A DNA stretch of 64,000 nt from Aurifilum marmelostoma (taxonomy: Eukaryota > Ascomycota > Sordariomycetes > Diaporthales > Cryphonectriaceae), in the NCBI GenBank assembly GCA_027559495.1, contig JAMXSV010000023.1, positions 744,001 through 808,000 on the forward strand, read 5' to 3'. Positions within the stretch are counted from its first letter, which is position 1. Every line of letters begins with the position of its first letter. Under the pieces are notes generated by a model that saw only the letters and a program-made list of their open reading frames with translations, was not told where the DNA came from and ran no database searches. A program made the translations under genes and the position numbers. Of the stretch, positions 33,346-43,171 are shown piece by piece.

Positions 33346-35101
33346 TTTTGGTATCCTTTTTCTTTCTCCCTTTTTTTTTTCTCCCTTCTCCCCTTCTTGT
33401 TGTCTTATGTTGATTGTGTAGAAAAACAACAGACAACAAGTCGCGTACTTGGGAGAAAAAGGACGGGTTGGGCAGTTAAATCATGTGCTGATCGATTGCC
33501 TTTTTGGGGGGGGATGAATCGAGGGAGGAGAGCTATGTAATTAATTCTGGTAGTGAGACAAGAAAATCCTCACCTCGCGCGGCTCTGTGGTCCAGAAACA
33601 TTGGCGTCTTCCATGACGTCTGGTTCGCGTGCCTGACGTGCTGTCGATCGCAACCTTTTTAAGTGAGGGTGAACCTGATTGGTGTCTGAATAGGATAGCG
33701 AGAGAGCGTGTGTGTGAGAGAGTGCTGGCTGCGACAAAGGAGGAGGAGGAGGAGGGTCAGGTCTGGCGTTTCTTTTCCAGCTCAAGCCATGGGGCCAGTG
33801 CTGGTGAGACCCCTCAGACGTTTAGGAAGGCTTCATATATACAGACACCTTTTGATTTCAGTGAGGAATTTAATAAAAGAAGAATGTCCAGGACAATGGA
33901 GACCGCTGGTAGTATTGTGCCATGTACTTGTGTGACTAAAGTCCAAGGCCCTTGACAATGAGACGTCCAAACCTAGGACCTGCTGTGCCGGAACCGAGCT
34001 GGCAGGGCTTGATACTAGAGTGCTAAGATGGCAAAGGACAAGGGGCTCAGGGCTGCTGTACTGTACTAGGCAAGTGTGCCCCGCTGTGAGCCACACAGTA
34101 TTCTAGCCCCAGCTACCGCAGCATAGTACCTAGGTACTTGAATAACAGTTACAGTAGTGCACTTGGATTATTGTGGGCAGAGCCCTGATGCGTAAAGGAC
34201 TTTTTGTCCTCATCGACATTGAACAATGACAACTATTGCCGTGATGCCACCTTCAGACCCTGATCAGAATACTAGATCAATATGACTCAAAGCCCTGCTC
34301 TCATTGTTAGGCCCAGCTATGGATGAATCAGGGCCCATGGTGAGGCTCTGGGGCTGCCCTAAGACTGCTAATCAACCACCTCTTCTCTTCCTCGACTTAC
34401 ATAGTATCAACATCCAAGTTGAGCTTTGATCAAGCAGTGCTTCAATCTTCATATGTCAGTAGACAAGCTTCAACACCCTCTCGTGACCACTCCCTACCGG
34501 TCAATTCGGAGCCTTCGTGACGATTCCAAATACTAGCCACCTACGCATCTTGTGTCTGCACACAGAATTTGCATCCATGTCTCCTGCAATATACCACTGC
34601 TACAGCCACCGTGTTGTTGACAATGCCGTCGGGAAAGTACAACTTGGGCTCTCAGCATCCGCCACAGCAGCTGTACAGTGGCCACAACAGGCGTCAGTGG
34701 GGCTGACGCAGCCCAACAGCAGCCTAGCGCCTAAGCCTTCACACCGGTTCATTACATGACACACGACACTGGACACTGAACACTGCCGCCCACCCCCTCT
34801 TCCCCCAACAATACATGCGGTGTGTGTAAACATGCATGAGGATGGAGCTGCTGACTTGCCAGGCCAGCTGTATAAGAAGTCTTGGCTCGGACTGACTGTT
34901 GGAAAGACCAGATTCTGTAGATTGTGTGCAGATTTCTCTGCTTTTGTTTTGATTTAATTCTTTCTTTGATAGAGGCAAAGATTAAACTGCTCGAGATTGA
35001 ACTTGGCCTCTTCTTGTGCTGATTTTCTGGGTCGTTGTATTGTCGATTCGCTGCTGCATACTTCCTATCACCCGTCCCCCCACCTGGCAAACGGAATCAC
35101 C
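33346..35101. other. Divergent intergenic region, no gene seen
   Basis: 1.75 kb between the methyltransferase and the acetyltransferase genes. A T-rich/poly-pyrimidine tract lies just upstream of the methyltransferase ATG on the + strand (33357-33400). A perfect 14 nt palindrome reading AGTACCTAGGTACT lies at about 34124-34137. A G8 run lies near 33506. No protein-like frame was found. Confidence 0.5.
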
Positions 35102-36001
35102 ATGGCCTCCCCAAAGGTTGACGCGGAGGAGAACAAGCGCAAGATGCAGGCCGGCGAGCTCTATTGCGCATTCACCCCTGAGCTCACGGACGAGAGGAAC
35201 CGCTGCAAATTGGCACAGGCCTTGTATAACAAGTCACAGGGCGTGGCTCGTCGAGAGCAGATTGAGCTCTATCAGGAGTAAGACGGCCTCGCCTGGCTGG
35301 TTTTGTCGAAAGAGTTGGCTGACGCAGCAGCGTTGTTCGTGTGCAGCCTCACGAGCGACGAGACGCACCTGCCCAAGAAGCACCACACAATGTCCCAGGA
35401 AGAAGATGAGGCCCAGCTCGAAGACTTCCCGATCATATTCCCACCTGTCGTGATGGACTATGGATATAATGTCAAGTATGTATAGATCCCACCCCGGCAC
35501 CGTCTGTGTGGTCGCAGTTCCGGAACAAACAGTCCATATAAATTCGGAGAGCTCAAACATGCCTTCGAAAACAAAAACAGACTTGGGGCCAATGTCCTCA
35601 TCGGCTGCAACTCGACCTGGGTCGATACCTGTCCCATCACGATCGGGGCACGCACCCTGGTCGGCCCGAACTGCTGCTTCTATAGCGGCACACACCCACT
35701 GGACCCGACCGTCCGCAATGGTACCCGCGGCCCTGAGTCCGGAAAGCCCATCAACATCGGCGAGGATTGCTGGCTGGGCGGCAACGTCATCGTCCTGCCT
35801 GGTGTCACCATCGGCAAGGGATGCACCGTCGGAGCCGGCAGTGTCGTGACCAAGGACGTCGAGCCGTACACCTGCGTAGCCGGAAACCCGGCGAGGGTGA
35901 TCCGCAAGATCGAGGTTGCAGGAGGTGGTGGACAGGCTGCTGGGGCTGGTGGTGGTGTGGAGGCCCCGGCTGGGGAGGACGCCCCCAAGGTTGATGAATA
36001 G
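35102..36001 (+). CDS. Maltose O-acetyltransferase-like left-handed beta-helix acetyltransferase, 241 aa
   Basis: Three exons: 35102-35277, 35347-35475 and 35581-36001. The N-terminal MAC (maltose acetyltransferase) domain reads ENKRKMQAGELYCAFTPELT and then RCKLAQALYNKSQGVARREQ. The spliced middle has VVMDYGYNVK|LGANVLIGCN, where the family has DYGYN-. The hexapeptide-repeat catalytic part follows: WVDTCPITIGARTLVGPNCC, YSGTHPLDPTVRNGTRGPES with the active-site His, GKPINIGEDCWLGGNVIVLP, and VTIGKGCTVGAGSVVTKDVE with PYTCVAGNPARVIRKIE. Such enzymes transfer acetyl from acetyl-CoA to sugar hydroxyls; fungal physiological acceptors are unknown. The C-terminus is a Gly/Ala-rich tail. Both introns keep the alignment to the family. 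No signal peptide is present, so it should be cytosolic. Confidence 0.88.
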
Positions 36002-36174
36002 TGTAGGGGCGGATGACACGTATATGACACCTGCGGTGCTGTTTCATAACCCGCCTGAGATGGAGAACGAAGAGACGACCAGCACGAAGACGTTGGCCCA
36101 GCCCCAGATGAACGGTATCCACGTCGTCATGTACCATCCTCCAGCTATGTAAATCGCACCGACCCTGTTTTTGG

Positions 36175-36617
36175 TTACGGCAAGTTCTCGTCAGTAGATG
36201 ATGCCGTGGTGATGAGGCAAGTTGAGAGTATCAATACGAACATTGCGCCCGTGATAGTGCCGGCAATGAGGGCCTCAAATGCTGCTATCACAGAGTAGAT
36301 GATGGGCACCGTCCACAGGTACTTCCAGTTGGTCCGCCTCTTGCCGATCTGCACGAACAGCGCGATGCCGACAGCTGCCCAGTGGAAGGCCGCATACATG
36401 ACGAGCGTCCAGAACATCGTGAAGCGCACCATGTCACCGAGCCGGTACAGGACGTAGCGGTCCTCCAGCGGAGGCCAGAAAAGGGACGGCCACCCAGGAG
36501 GACGGTAGTCCGCTGGCGGGTAGGTCACACCATTGCTGCTCACAGTATTGATCAGTTGTTGTTGATACAGCCAAATGAGACCGGGAAATGAATGGGCACT
36601 TACGTTGAGACAGGCAT
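36175..36617 (-). CDS. Small TMEM170-like integral membrane protein, 124 aa
   Basis: Two exons are proposed: 36617-36604 (14 nt, MPVST across the junction) and 36535-36175. The spliced start gives MPVSTNGVTYPPADYRPPGW. An unspliced alternative would begin at an ATG a few bases upstream (MTFLDACLNVSAHSFPGLI) and is less likely because the GTAAGT donor is perfect. Three hydrophobic helices follow: MVRFTMFWTLVMYAAFHWAA, WKYLWTVPIIYSVIAAFEAL and TITGAMFVLILSTCLI. The LYRLGDMVRFTMFWTL block, a second helix with an acidic residue after small residues, and a Gly-rich third helix resemble the TMEM170 family, linked in animals to ER and nuclear-envelope shape. The assignment is by pattern only. It is divergent from pex8. 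Confidence 0.6.
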
Positions 36618-37001
36618 CGAGAAATGTCAAATCAGTGTCATCCCCTTTTCACATGTTGGTAGGGGCGGAAGATTGGCGGTCGCGAACTATGGAAATAAGG
36701 CCAGGGCCGGGGCTTGTGTCAGCGCTGTGCCTCGGCAATTGCTGTAAAGAGCAGAGGGTAGGTGCTAAGTACTGTGGTACAGTAGCTTTCAGCAGCAGGC
36801 CACAGGCGGGCCGAGCTTCAACAACCTAGACATTACGACAGCACAACAACAGCACAACAGCAGCACATGAAGCCTTGCTCTTCTTGTGGGGTGGGAACTC
36901 GCCGGTCTGCCTCACACGCCGCATCTTTGAAGGTATTATTGTTGAGACCTCTGAGCACCAAATTCAGATGATATAGCGACACCCCTTCTACGCCGCCCAC
37001 A
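36618..37001. promoter_or_regulatory. Divergent promoter region of the TMEM170-like gene and pex8
   Basis: 384 nt separates the two start codons, so both promoters lie here. No TATA box is clear. A GTACTGTGGTACAG near-palindrome occurs around 36768-36782. Confidence 0.4.
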
Positions 37002-39119
37002 ATGCCGGCCGACCGCGTCCTCAACCAAGTCCTCGCCGACTACCATACCATTCGTGATCAGCGCCACATCGACCGTCTCTTTGGCACGACCCTCACCCTG
37101 CTCACCGAGCTTACCAACCCTCTCAACCTGGCCCTCTTGACCTCCCAGTTCCTCACTGCGCCCGCGATATGGCACCACCACCCTCCCTCGCCCGACGCCG
37201 ATCCTCTGCGCGACACCTGCATGCGCGTGCTCTCCGTGTTCAACACGGCCGCCATCCACGTGCGCCGCAACGAGCTCGAGAACGCAGACAAGCGCACCGC
37301 CCTGGGCTTCGGGATCACCTCGAGCCCGCCTGTTGGTGGCGGGCTGACCAGCGAGGCGTGGGCGAGGGCCGTGGTCAAGGGCGCAGATGAGAGGAGCAGC
37401 CGGTGGCAGCACCTGCTGGTCCTGGCGGGGATACTGATGGGCTTTGAGGGCAACGACAGGCGGAGCCTATCTGGGTCTATGAGGAGGACTCTGGAGCGAG
37501 CTGTCGTCACGGCCGCGAATCTTGCCCTGCGGACCCTGGACAGAGAACCACCTGTTGCAAGACCAGCGGTCGTTCTGGCTCTGAACTGGGCTTTCCCGTT
37601 AATGTCGGAATCGGCAAGGCTGGATCTTGATCGCGATGCGCTTCTGCCCGTGGCGCTCCGAGCTTTGGTTGGAGCGGATGGGCTCCAAGGAGCAACGTTT
37701 CTTGGGCTGATCGGGCCAGATGTAGTGCAGGTTGGCCCAAGACTCGATTGGTCCGAGACTTCGGGCTCCTTTATGGCGGTGCAGAGGCTCACGTCAAAGC
37801 CTCTGGTAGAGACCGCCGGTCCTTTGTCTCAACTGATCGCGTTCGCGGTTGCGACGGCAAGGGACCACCGCCTGGTCCTGCAGGCCCAGGACGACCTACT
37901 GAGCTTCACTGCCACACTACTCGGCCATTGGCGACACACGAAACTCTCGGAGATCGAGGCGTCTGCTGAGGAGGCGTCGCATCTCACCGAGGCCACTTTT
38001 CAGGTCACCTGGCCAGCTCTGTGGCGGTGCCTCACGAATATCCTCTTCGCGACTGTGGCCGTCTTGCGTGCCGTGACGGCCAGAAGCCTCCTTGACCCTC
38101 ACTTGAGAAACGATGCCGTGGCTCCTGTCGTGGCAGCAAAGACGCTGCACATTTATCGGAACCTCTATTTCATCTCCTCGAGAGGGCATGACACCTTCCA
38201 GGTGTATACCTTCTCGTATCTCACATCTATCGACATCCTTGCGAGGTATGCGGCTCCTACAGTTACCTTCCTGAGGGAGACAGCGCCTGTAACAAGCATG
38301 GGTCCGACACCGACGCACGCCCTCCAGCGAACGCTAGACCTCTTCTACCTGAACACGGCAGAACATCTCCCCCTCAACATACCACCAGAGGCCTGCGACA
38401 AGCTGATTGTTCAGCCTGCCACAGCGTACCTCTCCCGAACGTCACAGCACTCACAGCGCATGACGGAGCTCTTTGAAGCAGCGCACGCCGCCATCCTCTC
38501 TGTCCTCTCATGTCCTCAGAACGGGCCCATCGCCGTCAAGATGGCCCCGCTCTACGCCCAGACCCTCCTTGATTCCTTCCCGTCATACATATCTCCTCGC
38601 CAGTTCAGACTCGCGTTTAGCACCCTTATGCAAATCCTGTCCCCTCCTTTCCCAGTGTCAGGGACCAGCCCACAACTTGGCGAGACATTGTTAGAGATGG
38701 TCCGCTTCCGGATCCCATCCGCTGGCCAAGGACTCCTGCCGGCCGCGACACACGACCACAGCCATGCGGCAGCCCCTCCACCAATGTCTGAACAGGCTGC
38801 ACTGGTCCTCACACTGATCGATGCGCTACCTTTCCTGCCGCAACCCATCGTGGAGGAGTGGATGGACGTCGTCGGTGGGGCCCTGCATGAGGTCTCGGAT
38901 CCGTCCCTGAGAGAGGCCGCTAAACATAGATTCTGGGACATACTGGGGAATGGAGAGATGGATGTGGAGAGGGCTGCCATCGGCGTGGCATGGTGGGGCA
39001 CCAAGGGCGGTCGGGAGCTGGTGCTGTTTGGGCCCCAAGAAAGAAGGGCAGTGGAGCAAGATGCATTCATGATGAGCGGCGCCCTTGGTGGTGGTGGGGG
39101 CGGCTCGAGCAGGTTGTGA
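37002..39119 (+). CDS. pex8: Peroxin-8-like peroxisomal biogenesis protein with C-terminal SRL
   Basis: An intronless frame encodes 705 aa. The protein is Leu/Ala-rich and predicted helical throughout (VLNQVLADYHTIRDQRHIDR; FNTAAIHVRRNELENADKR; LHIYRNLYFISSRGHDTFQV; CDKLIVQPATAYLSRTSQHS). It ends GGGGGGSSRL. SRL is a functional peroxisomal targeting signal type 1 in filamentous fungi (the Hex-1 protein uses it). Pex8 is the intraperoxisomal peroxin that links the docking and RING subcomplexes of the matrix import machinery and itself carries PTS signals. Length and composition agree. Assignment is from recognition of the fungal family plus the PTS1; no catalytic motif exists to confirm it. 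Confidence 0.75.
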   Translation: MPADRVLNQVLADYHTIRDQRHIDRLFGTTLTLLTELTNPLNLALLTSQFLTAPAIWHHHPPSPDADPLRDTCMRVLSVFNTAAIHVRRNELENADKRTALGFGITSSPPVGGGLTSEAWARAVVKGADERSSRWQHLLVLAGILMGFEGNDRRSLSGSMRRTLERAVVTAANLALRTLDREPPVARPAVVLALNWAFPLMSESARLDLDRDALLPVALRALVGADGLQGATFLGLIGPDVVQVGPRLDWSETSGSFMAVQRLTSKPLVETAGPLSQLIAFAVATARDHRLVLQAQDDLLSFTATLLGHWRHTKLSEIEASAEEASHLTEATFQVTWPALWRCLTNILFATVAVLRAVTARSLLDPHLRNDAVAPVVAAKTLHIYRNLYFISSRGHDTFQVYTFSYLTSIDILARYAAPTVTFLRETAPVTSMGPTPTHALQRTLDLFYLNTAEHLPLNIPPEACDKLIVQPATAYLSRTSQHSQRMTELFEAAHAAILSVLSCPQNGPIAVKMAPLYAQTLLDSFPSYISPRQFRLAFSTLMQILSPPFPVSGTSPQLGETLLEMVRFRIPSAGQGLLPAATHDHSHAAAPPPMSEQAALVLTLIDALPFLPQPIVEEWMDVVGGALHEVSDPSLREAAKHRFWDILGNGEMDVERAAIGVAWWGTKGGRELVLFGPQERRAVEQDAFMMSGALGGGGGGSSRL

Positions 39120-40394
39120 GACGTGCAAGAGCACCTCCGACGAGGGCTAGTAGTCTCCACCTGCTCCTCACGGAACGGCGCGAGGATTGGGAGCATCGGA
39201 TCTGGGCTACTGTACGATCACCAGGCTAGGTGATTATTCCGTCCGGACGTGATTTGCCCGGCAACCAGCTTGGTATCGACGACAGCTTGTTTTGTCTGGA
39301 CCCGTCCATGAGACATTCGGCTGCAGGCTGTGGCTCGATTCGTTGCAAGCTCGAATGGCGTGCGCGGCCTAACGTCACAGCCACGTTCGACAACAGCCCG
39401 TACAAGCTCATCTCTTTTTTCTTTGACCTCGAGAGCGCCGTTGACGAAATCGTGGCTGGACGCGGGGTAAAATAGGCACTTTTCCTTGGAAACTAACTGG
39501 CCATTATGCCCTAAGGGCACCAGCGCCAACGGCTGGGCTAGGCCCATACCACTATTGGAGGCTGCTGACAGCACTAGAGCAGCACTACAACACCACTACT
39601 ACGGACAAAGCACCGCCTGTAACAACTTGGGGGAGAAAAAACCTGGCAAAGGGAGAGCTCAGCAGGGAATGGAAGCTTGAGCAGGGGTGGCCTAGCACGT
39701 GCTCATCCCAAGCCGTCATTGGAACCTCCCCAAAAGCCGGCCAGAGCCTGTCATACAGAGCAGGCATTAATCAATGCTCTATCTACACTTGGTGGCAGCA
39801 ACTATAGCTGCCGCCCGAGACCTCGGGAACAGGCCAATTGGGGAGACTTGAGCGGACACGCCCAACGACCGACCGTGCCATCTCGATCTTTGACAATGTC
39901 CAATGACGCCATGTCCATCCTACCGGTCTGGCCTGCGTGTGTTGCCGTGCGTGCCTTGTCCCGGCTGACTTCATCATGATACGACACCTGTTCTGTTTGG
40001 GAAAACTTGGTAACGATCCGGATGGCGACAGTCTTGTGCGAGGTTGCGGCTGGGATGGTGTCATCCTTTGCCCAGCTGCCAACTCAACAGCGCAAACACG
40101 CATGACGAAATGTGCCGAAGCACGCAAGAGTACAGACTGGACCTGCCTGCAGAGGGATGGATACCTGGATAAGCACTGCTACAAGACCACCACGACCAGA
40201 CCGTCAAGTCAACCAGCAGCCTCTCCTGTCCCGTGCACCACAAGAAGCAAGGCTCTAGACCGCTGTTGGCAACCTTAGTCTGAAGAAACAAGCTCCAAGC
40301 TCCAATTCTCCCTGGCCTAGTGTGCGTCTGTATCCCAGACACACGTTGACAAGATCCTACCACCACTACTACTCTTACGACCATAGTAGGTGGG

Positions 40395-40434
40395 AGGGGG
40401 CCTCCGGTGACGTAGGTCTCTCACGAGGAAGGGG
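40395..40434 (+). promoter_or_regulatory. Candidate stress/cAMP elements upstream of the Gly/Ser-rich gene
   Basis: Within 40 nt lie AGGGG (40395-40399), TGACGTA (40408-40414) and AGGGG (40430-40434), about 205-245 nt before the ATG. AGGGG is the stress response element bound by Msn2/4-type factors and TGACGTA resembles a CRE/ATF site. Short motifs occur by chance, so this is suggestive only. Confidence 0.35.
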
Positions 40435-40505
40435 GTCGGGGAACACGGCGGCCTGAGCTCTGGCACCTCGATACAGGGAGCAGGTGTTGAGAGAGAGAGT
40501 GTGTG

Positions 40506-40515
40506 TATATATATT
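40506..40515 (+). promoter_or_regulatory. TATA-like element of the Gly/Ser-rich gene
   Basis: A TATATATATT run lies about 125 nt upstream of the ATG at 40639, a reasonable position for a fungal TATA box. Confidence 0.4.
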
Positions 40516-40638
40516 CGAGGCCTGCCTCGAGTGTCGTGTGAGCTTGGGTTTGGTGTGTGTGCCGAAACCTACTCAATACCTACATACTATATTGATACCC
40601 TTTTCCGAAACAAGATCTTACCCACAACTCCACCAAAC

Positions 40639-41599
40639 ATGTCTTTCGGCGGTAACGACGATGTAAGCATGCGCCCGGTTGTCTATCAATCTCCTCCCTT
40701 CCACGTGTGCTGACCTCGTGACAGTCTAACTACGGCGGCAACGACTCGAGCTTTGTAAGGAGATGTCCTTCTTCTTCTTCTTCTTCTTCTTCTTCTTCTC
40801 CTCCTCCTCCTTCTCCTTGTCCTCTCTACATCAGCTTGTCGTCATAAAAAGCAGTGAGTGACACAACCATGCTGACCACCTGTCCCTGCTCAGGGCTCGG
40901 GCCGCCGCGGTGACAACTTCGAATCGGGCAACGACTCCTTCAACCAGGGGTCCACGGGTGGCAATCTCGGCAGCGACCCTCTGTCGTCCTCGGGCCGTGA
41001 CAACTTCGGGTCGGCCGGCCAGGGGGGCGGGCGACTTCAGCTCCGGCGGGCGCGGGGGCGACAGCTTCGCCTCTGGCGGCGAGGTCGGCAGCAACCTCGG
41101 CAGCAACATCGGGTCGGCCGGCGGGCGCGGCGAGAACTTCAGCAGCGGCCGCGAGGACGAGTTTGGCAGCTCTGGCGGGCGCAGAGGTGACGACTTCGGC
41201 TCTACCGGCGATAACTTTGGCAGCTCTGGCCGCACTGGTGGCGCGGGCGACGACTTTGGCAGCTCTGGCCGCACCGGTGGCGCAGGCGACGATTTTGGCA
41301 GCTCTGGCGGCCGCACCGGCGGCGGCCTGGGCGGCTCTGACAGCGCCTATGGCAGCTCTGGCCAGGGCGCAGGTCTCGGCTCTGACTCGTACGGCAACCA
41401 GAGCGGCGGCGGCGGCGGCTACGGCTCCGGTACCACTGGCCGCGACGAGTACGGCAGCGGTGGCACGGGCAAGGACAGCACGCTGGGCAAGCTGCTGGAG
41501 AAGGCGGGCGACAAGCTGAACAACGAGAAGCTGGAGCAGAAGGGCCGCGAGAAGCGGGAGGAGGCTGCTGGCTTCGGCGGGTCGTCTGAGAACTATTAG
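40639..41599 (+). CDS. Gly/Ser/Asp-rich disordered repeat protein (Ddr48-like stress type), one frameshift as sequenced
   Basis: Exons are 40639-40662 (24 nt), 40725-40754 (30 nt) and 40894-41599. The protein starts MSFGGNDD, SNYGGNDSSF and GSGRRGDNFESGNDSFNQ. The frame then breaks at a G6 run (41022-41027): one base less gives a continuous product of 252 aa ending at 41599. The body has repeats built on FGSSGRTGGAGDD and GSSG, fully hydrophilic and disordered. The C-terminal ~40 residues differ, being charged and helical (STLGKLLEKAGDKLNNEKLE then KGREKREEAAG), a block I associate with fungal stress-induced Gly-rich proteins. Composition recalls yeast Ddr48. No enzyme activity is expected; protection during heat, osmotic or oxidative stress is an inference supported weakly by upstream AGGGG motifs. 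Intron 2 carries a CTT microsatellite. Confidence 0.72.
40768..40799. repeat. CTT microsatellite in intron 2
   Basis: About ten CTT/TTC units followed by CTC/TCC repeats, inside the second intron of the Gly/Ser-rich gene. It doubles as an extended polypyrimidine tract. Confidence 0.85.
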
Positions 41600-42599
41600 G
41601 GGGGTCGTGATTTACTCGTGTTTCTCTTCTGACCGCGACTTGCTTGCCGGCACTGAACTCAGAAACCCACCCTGTATGGGGGCTACGCCGGAGGCTTTCA
41701 GACTGACACGACTGGGCCTGTCTCTTTTTTTGCTCTTTTTTAGTAATCTCGCCCATTGAATGAATTATTGAGACTCATGAATTGTTGAATTCTACTCTCA
41801 GGTCTCAGGCCGGCAAAGATGTTTCAGGATCTGGAATACCATCTCGAGTCCGTAGAGAATGTTAGCTAGTGACAGTAGAATATTCAGCTGGCTGTGCATA
41901 CCCATGGCGTTGGTCCTATCCACGGTCTAGGCTTCAGATCTCGGGTACAACAAGCCATCTCTAGAATTTGCGAGGCTAGAATCTTGTCGAGAACGGCACG
42001 GTATTATCTGTTTGGCTCTCCAGTTCATGTCCATTACCGCGGTGCTGTCGTTCTTTGCATGTTCGCTGCTGCTTCACGACTCTCGTGAGTGCAGCAAGGC
42101 TCCCGAGCCGCGTTCTGCCGCACGCTTTTCCCCATCTCACACTCCTGTTCTACACAAGTTGATAGTTGGGATGGTGGTGGTGGTGGTGGTGGTGGCTATG
42201 AAGGCCAGCACGAGACGGCAAAAAAAAAAAAAGAAAAGAAAAAATCTTTGCAAGCCACGATCGAAACTCCGAGGGAGAACCGAAAGAGCTTCACCACAGC
42301 CACAGATCGCAAAGAAGAAAAGAAGAAAAAGAGGCTTGAAAAGGACAGAAAGGAAATTGGACCACATGTCAACCGAGACAGGCACGAACACGGCGGACCC
42401 GAAGCGTGACCTGTTCGCTGTGGCAGTTCGTCCGCCACATGAGCCACGACCTGACAGGCAATGGAGGGCAGAGAGAGAGAGAGAGAGAGAGTCAAGAGGC
42501 ATCCTGAGACACGGAGCTGTCGTTGTCGGGGATAAAGCGGACGGCGAGTAAGTCCTCATTACTCCCTTGTGATCTGACACAAGAGTTGAGATGTTTTTC

Positions 42600-42629
42600 T
42601 TTTTTTTTTTTTTTTTGGGGGGGGGGGGG
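42600..42629. repeat. T17-G13 compound homopolymer
   Basis: Seventeen T run directly into thirteen G. Such junctions are hard to sequence and the lengths are uncertain. Confidence 0.85.
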
Positions 42630-42897
42630 TAAAAAAGAATAGATAGATTCTGGGCTGGGTGTTTGGCATGCGATCAAATCACTCTGGTGCTCTTGTTTGG
42701 TCTGCACCGGGCAGGTGGTTCAGCGTCGAGTCAGACGGGCCGAGGCGGCTGACTGCTGCGCCGATGGTCACGATGCGCCTTGCGCCTCACGGGGTTCGAG
42801 ACCTGCCTGCACTGACAGAAACTGAGCACGCATGGTTGTAATTATGGCACATGGTAAAAAGCCGGCACGAGGGTATTGATGAGTGTATATGTATGTA

Positions 42898-42905
<8 letters not shown>

Positions 42906-42934
<29 letters not shown>
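42906..42934. repeat. TA dinucleotide repeat
   Basis: A perfect TA run of about 14 units, roughly 240 nt upstream of the SLATT gene. It is AT-rich and could also serve in promoter melting. Confidence 0.85.
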
Positions 42935-42941
<7 letters not shown>

Positions 42942-43171
42942 TGACTACAACGCGCTCTCTGTATGTAACAGGATCTCAGCAGAATCCGAAGCCATCAAGG
43001 CCGATCAAGTCAACAACAACCATCAATCACCAGACACTCTCAAACCAAAATTTCATTTCATTTTTTTTTTCTTTGGAATAATTATTCATCAAGAAAGAGT
43101 CCGTATTCCAATTCTTCCAGGCTCTGCTTGGGTCTCTTGGAGCCTCCTGACAACAAACAACACCATATATC

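Larger units (their letters stand above)
39120..40638. other. Intergenic region upstream of the Gly/Ser-rich stress-type gene
   Basis: 1.5 kb with no protein-like frame. The last 250 nt contain two AGGGG elements, a TGACGTA element and a TATA-like run, listed separately. Confidence 0.55.
41600..43171. other. Intergenic region with several simple repeats
   Basis: 1.6 kb with no gene seen. It contains GGT repeats (about 42174-42195), a GA repeat (about 42471-42490), T17 followed by G13 (42600-42629) and a TA repeat (42906-42934). Confidence 0.55.

Noticed and set aside
34124..34137. Perfect palindrome AGTACCTAGGTACT as a possible operator
   Set aside because: Only one copy was noticed in the window and nothing ties it to either flanking gene.
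42785..42805. GGTTCGAGACC-like sequence resembling a tRNA T-arm
   Set aside because: No matching acceptor stem, anticodon arm or D-arm could be placed around it.
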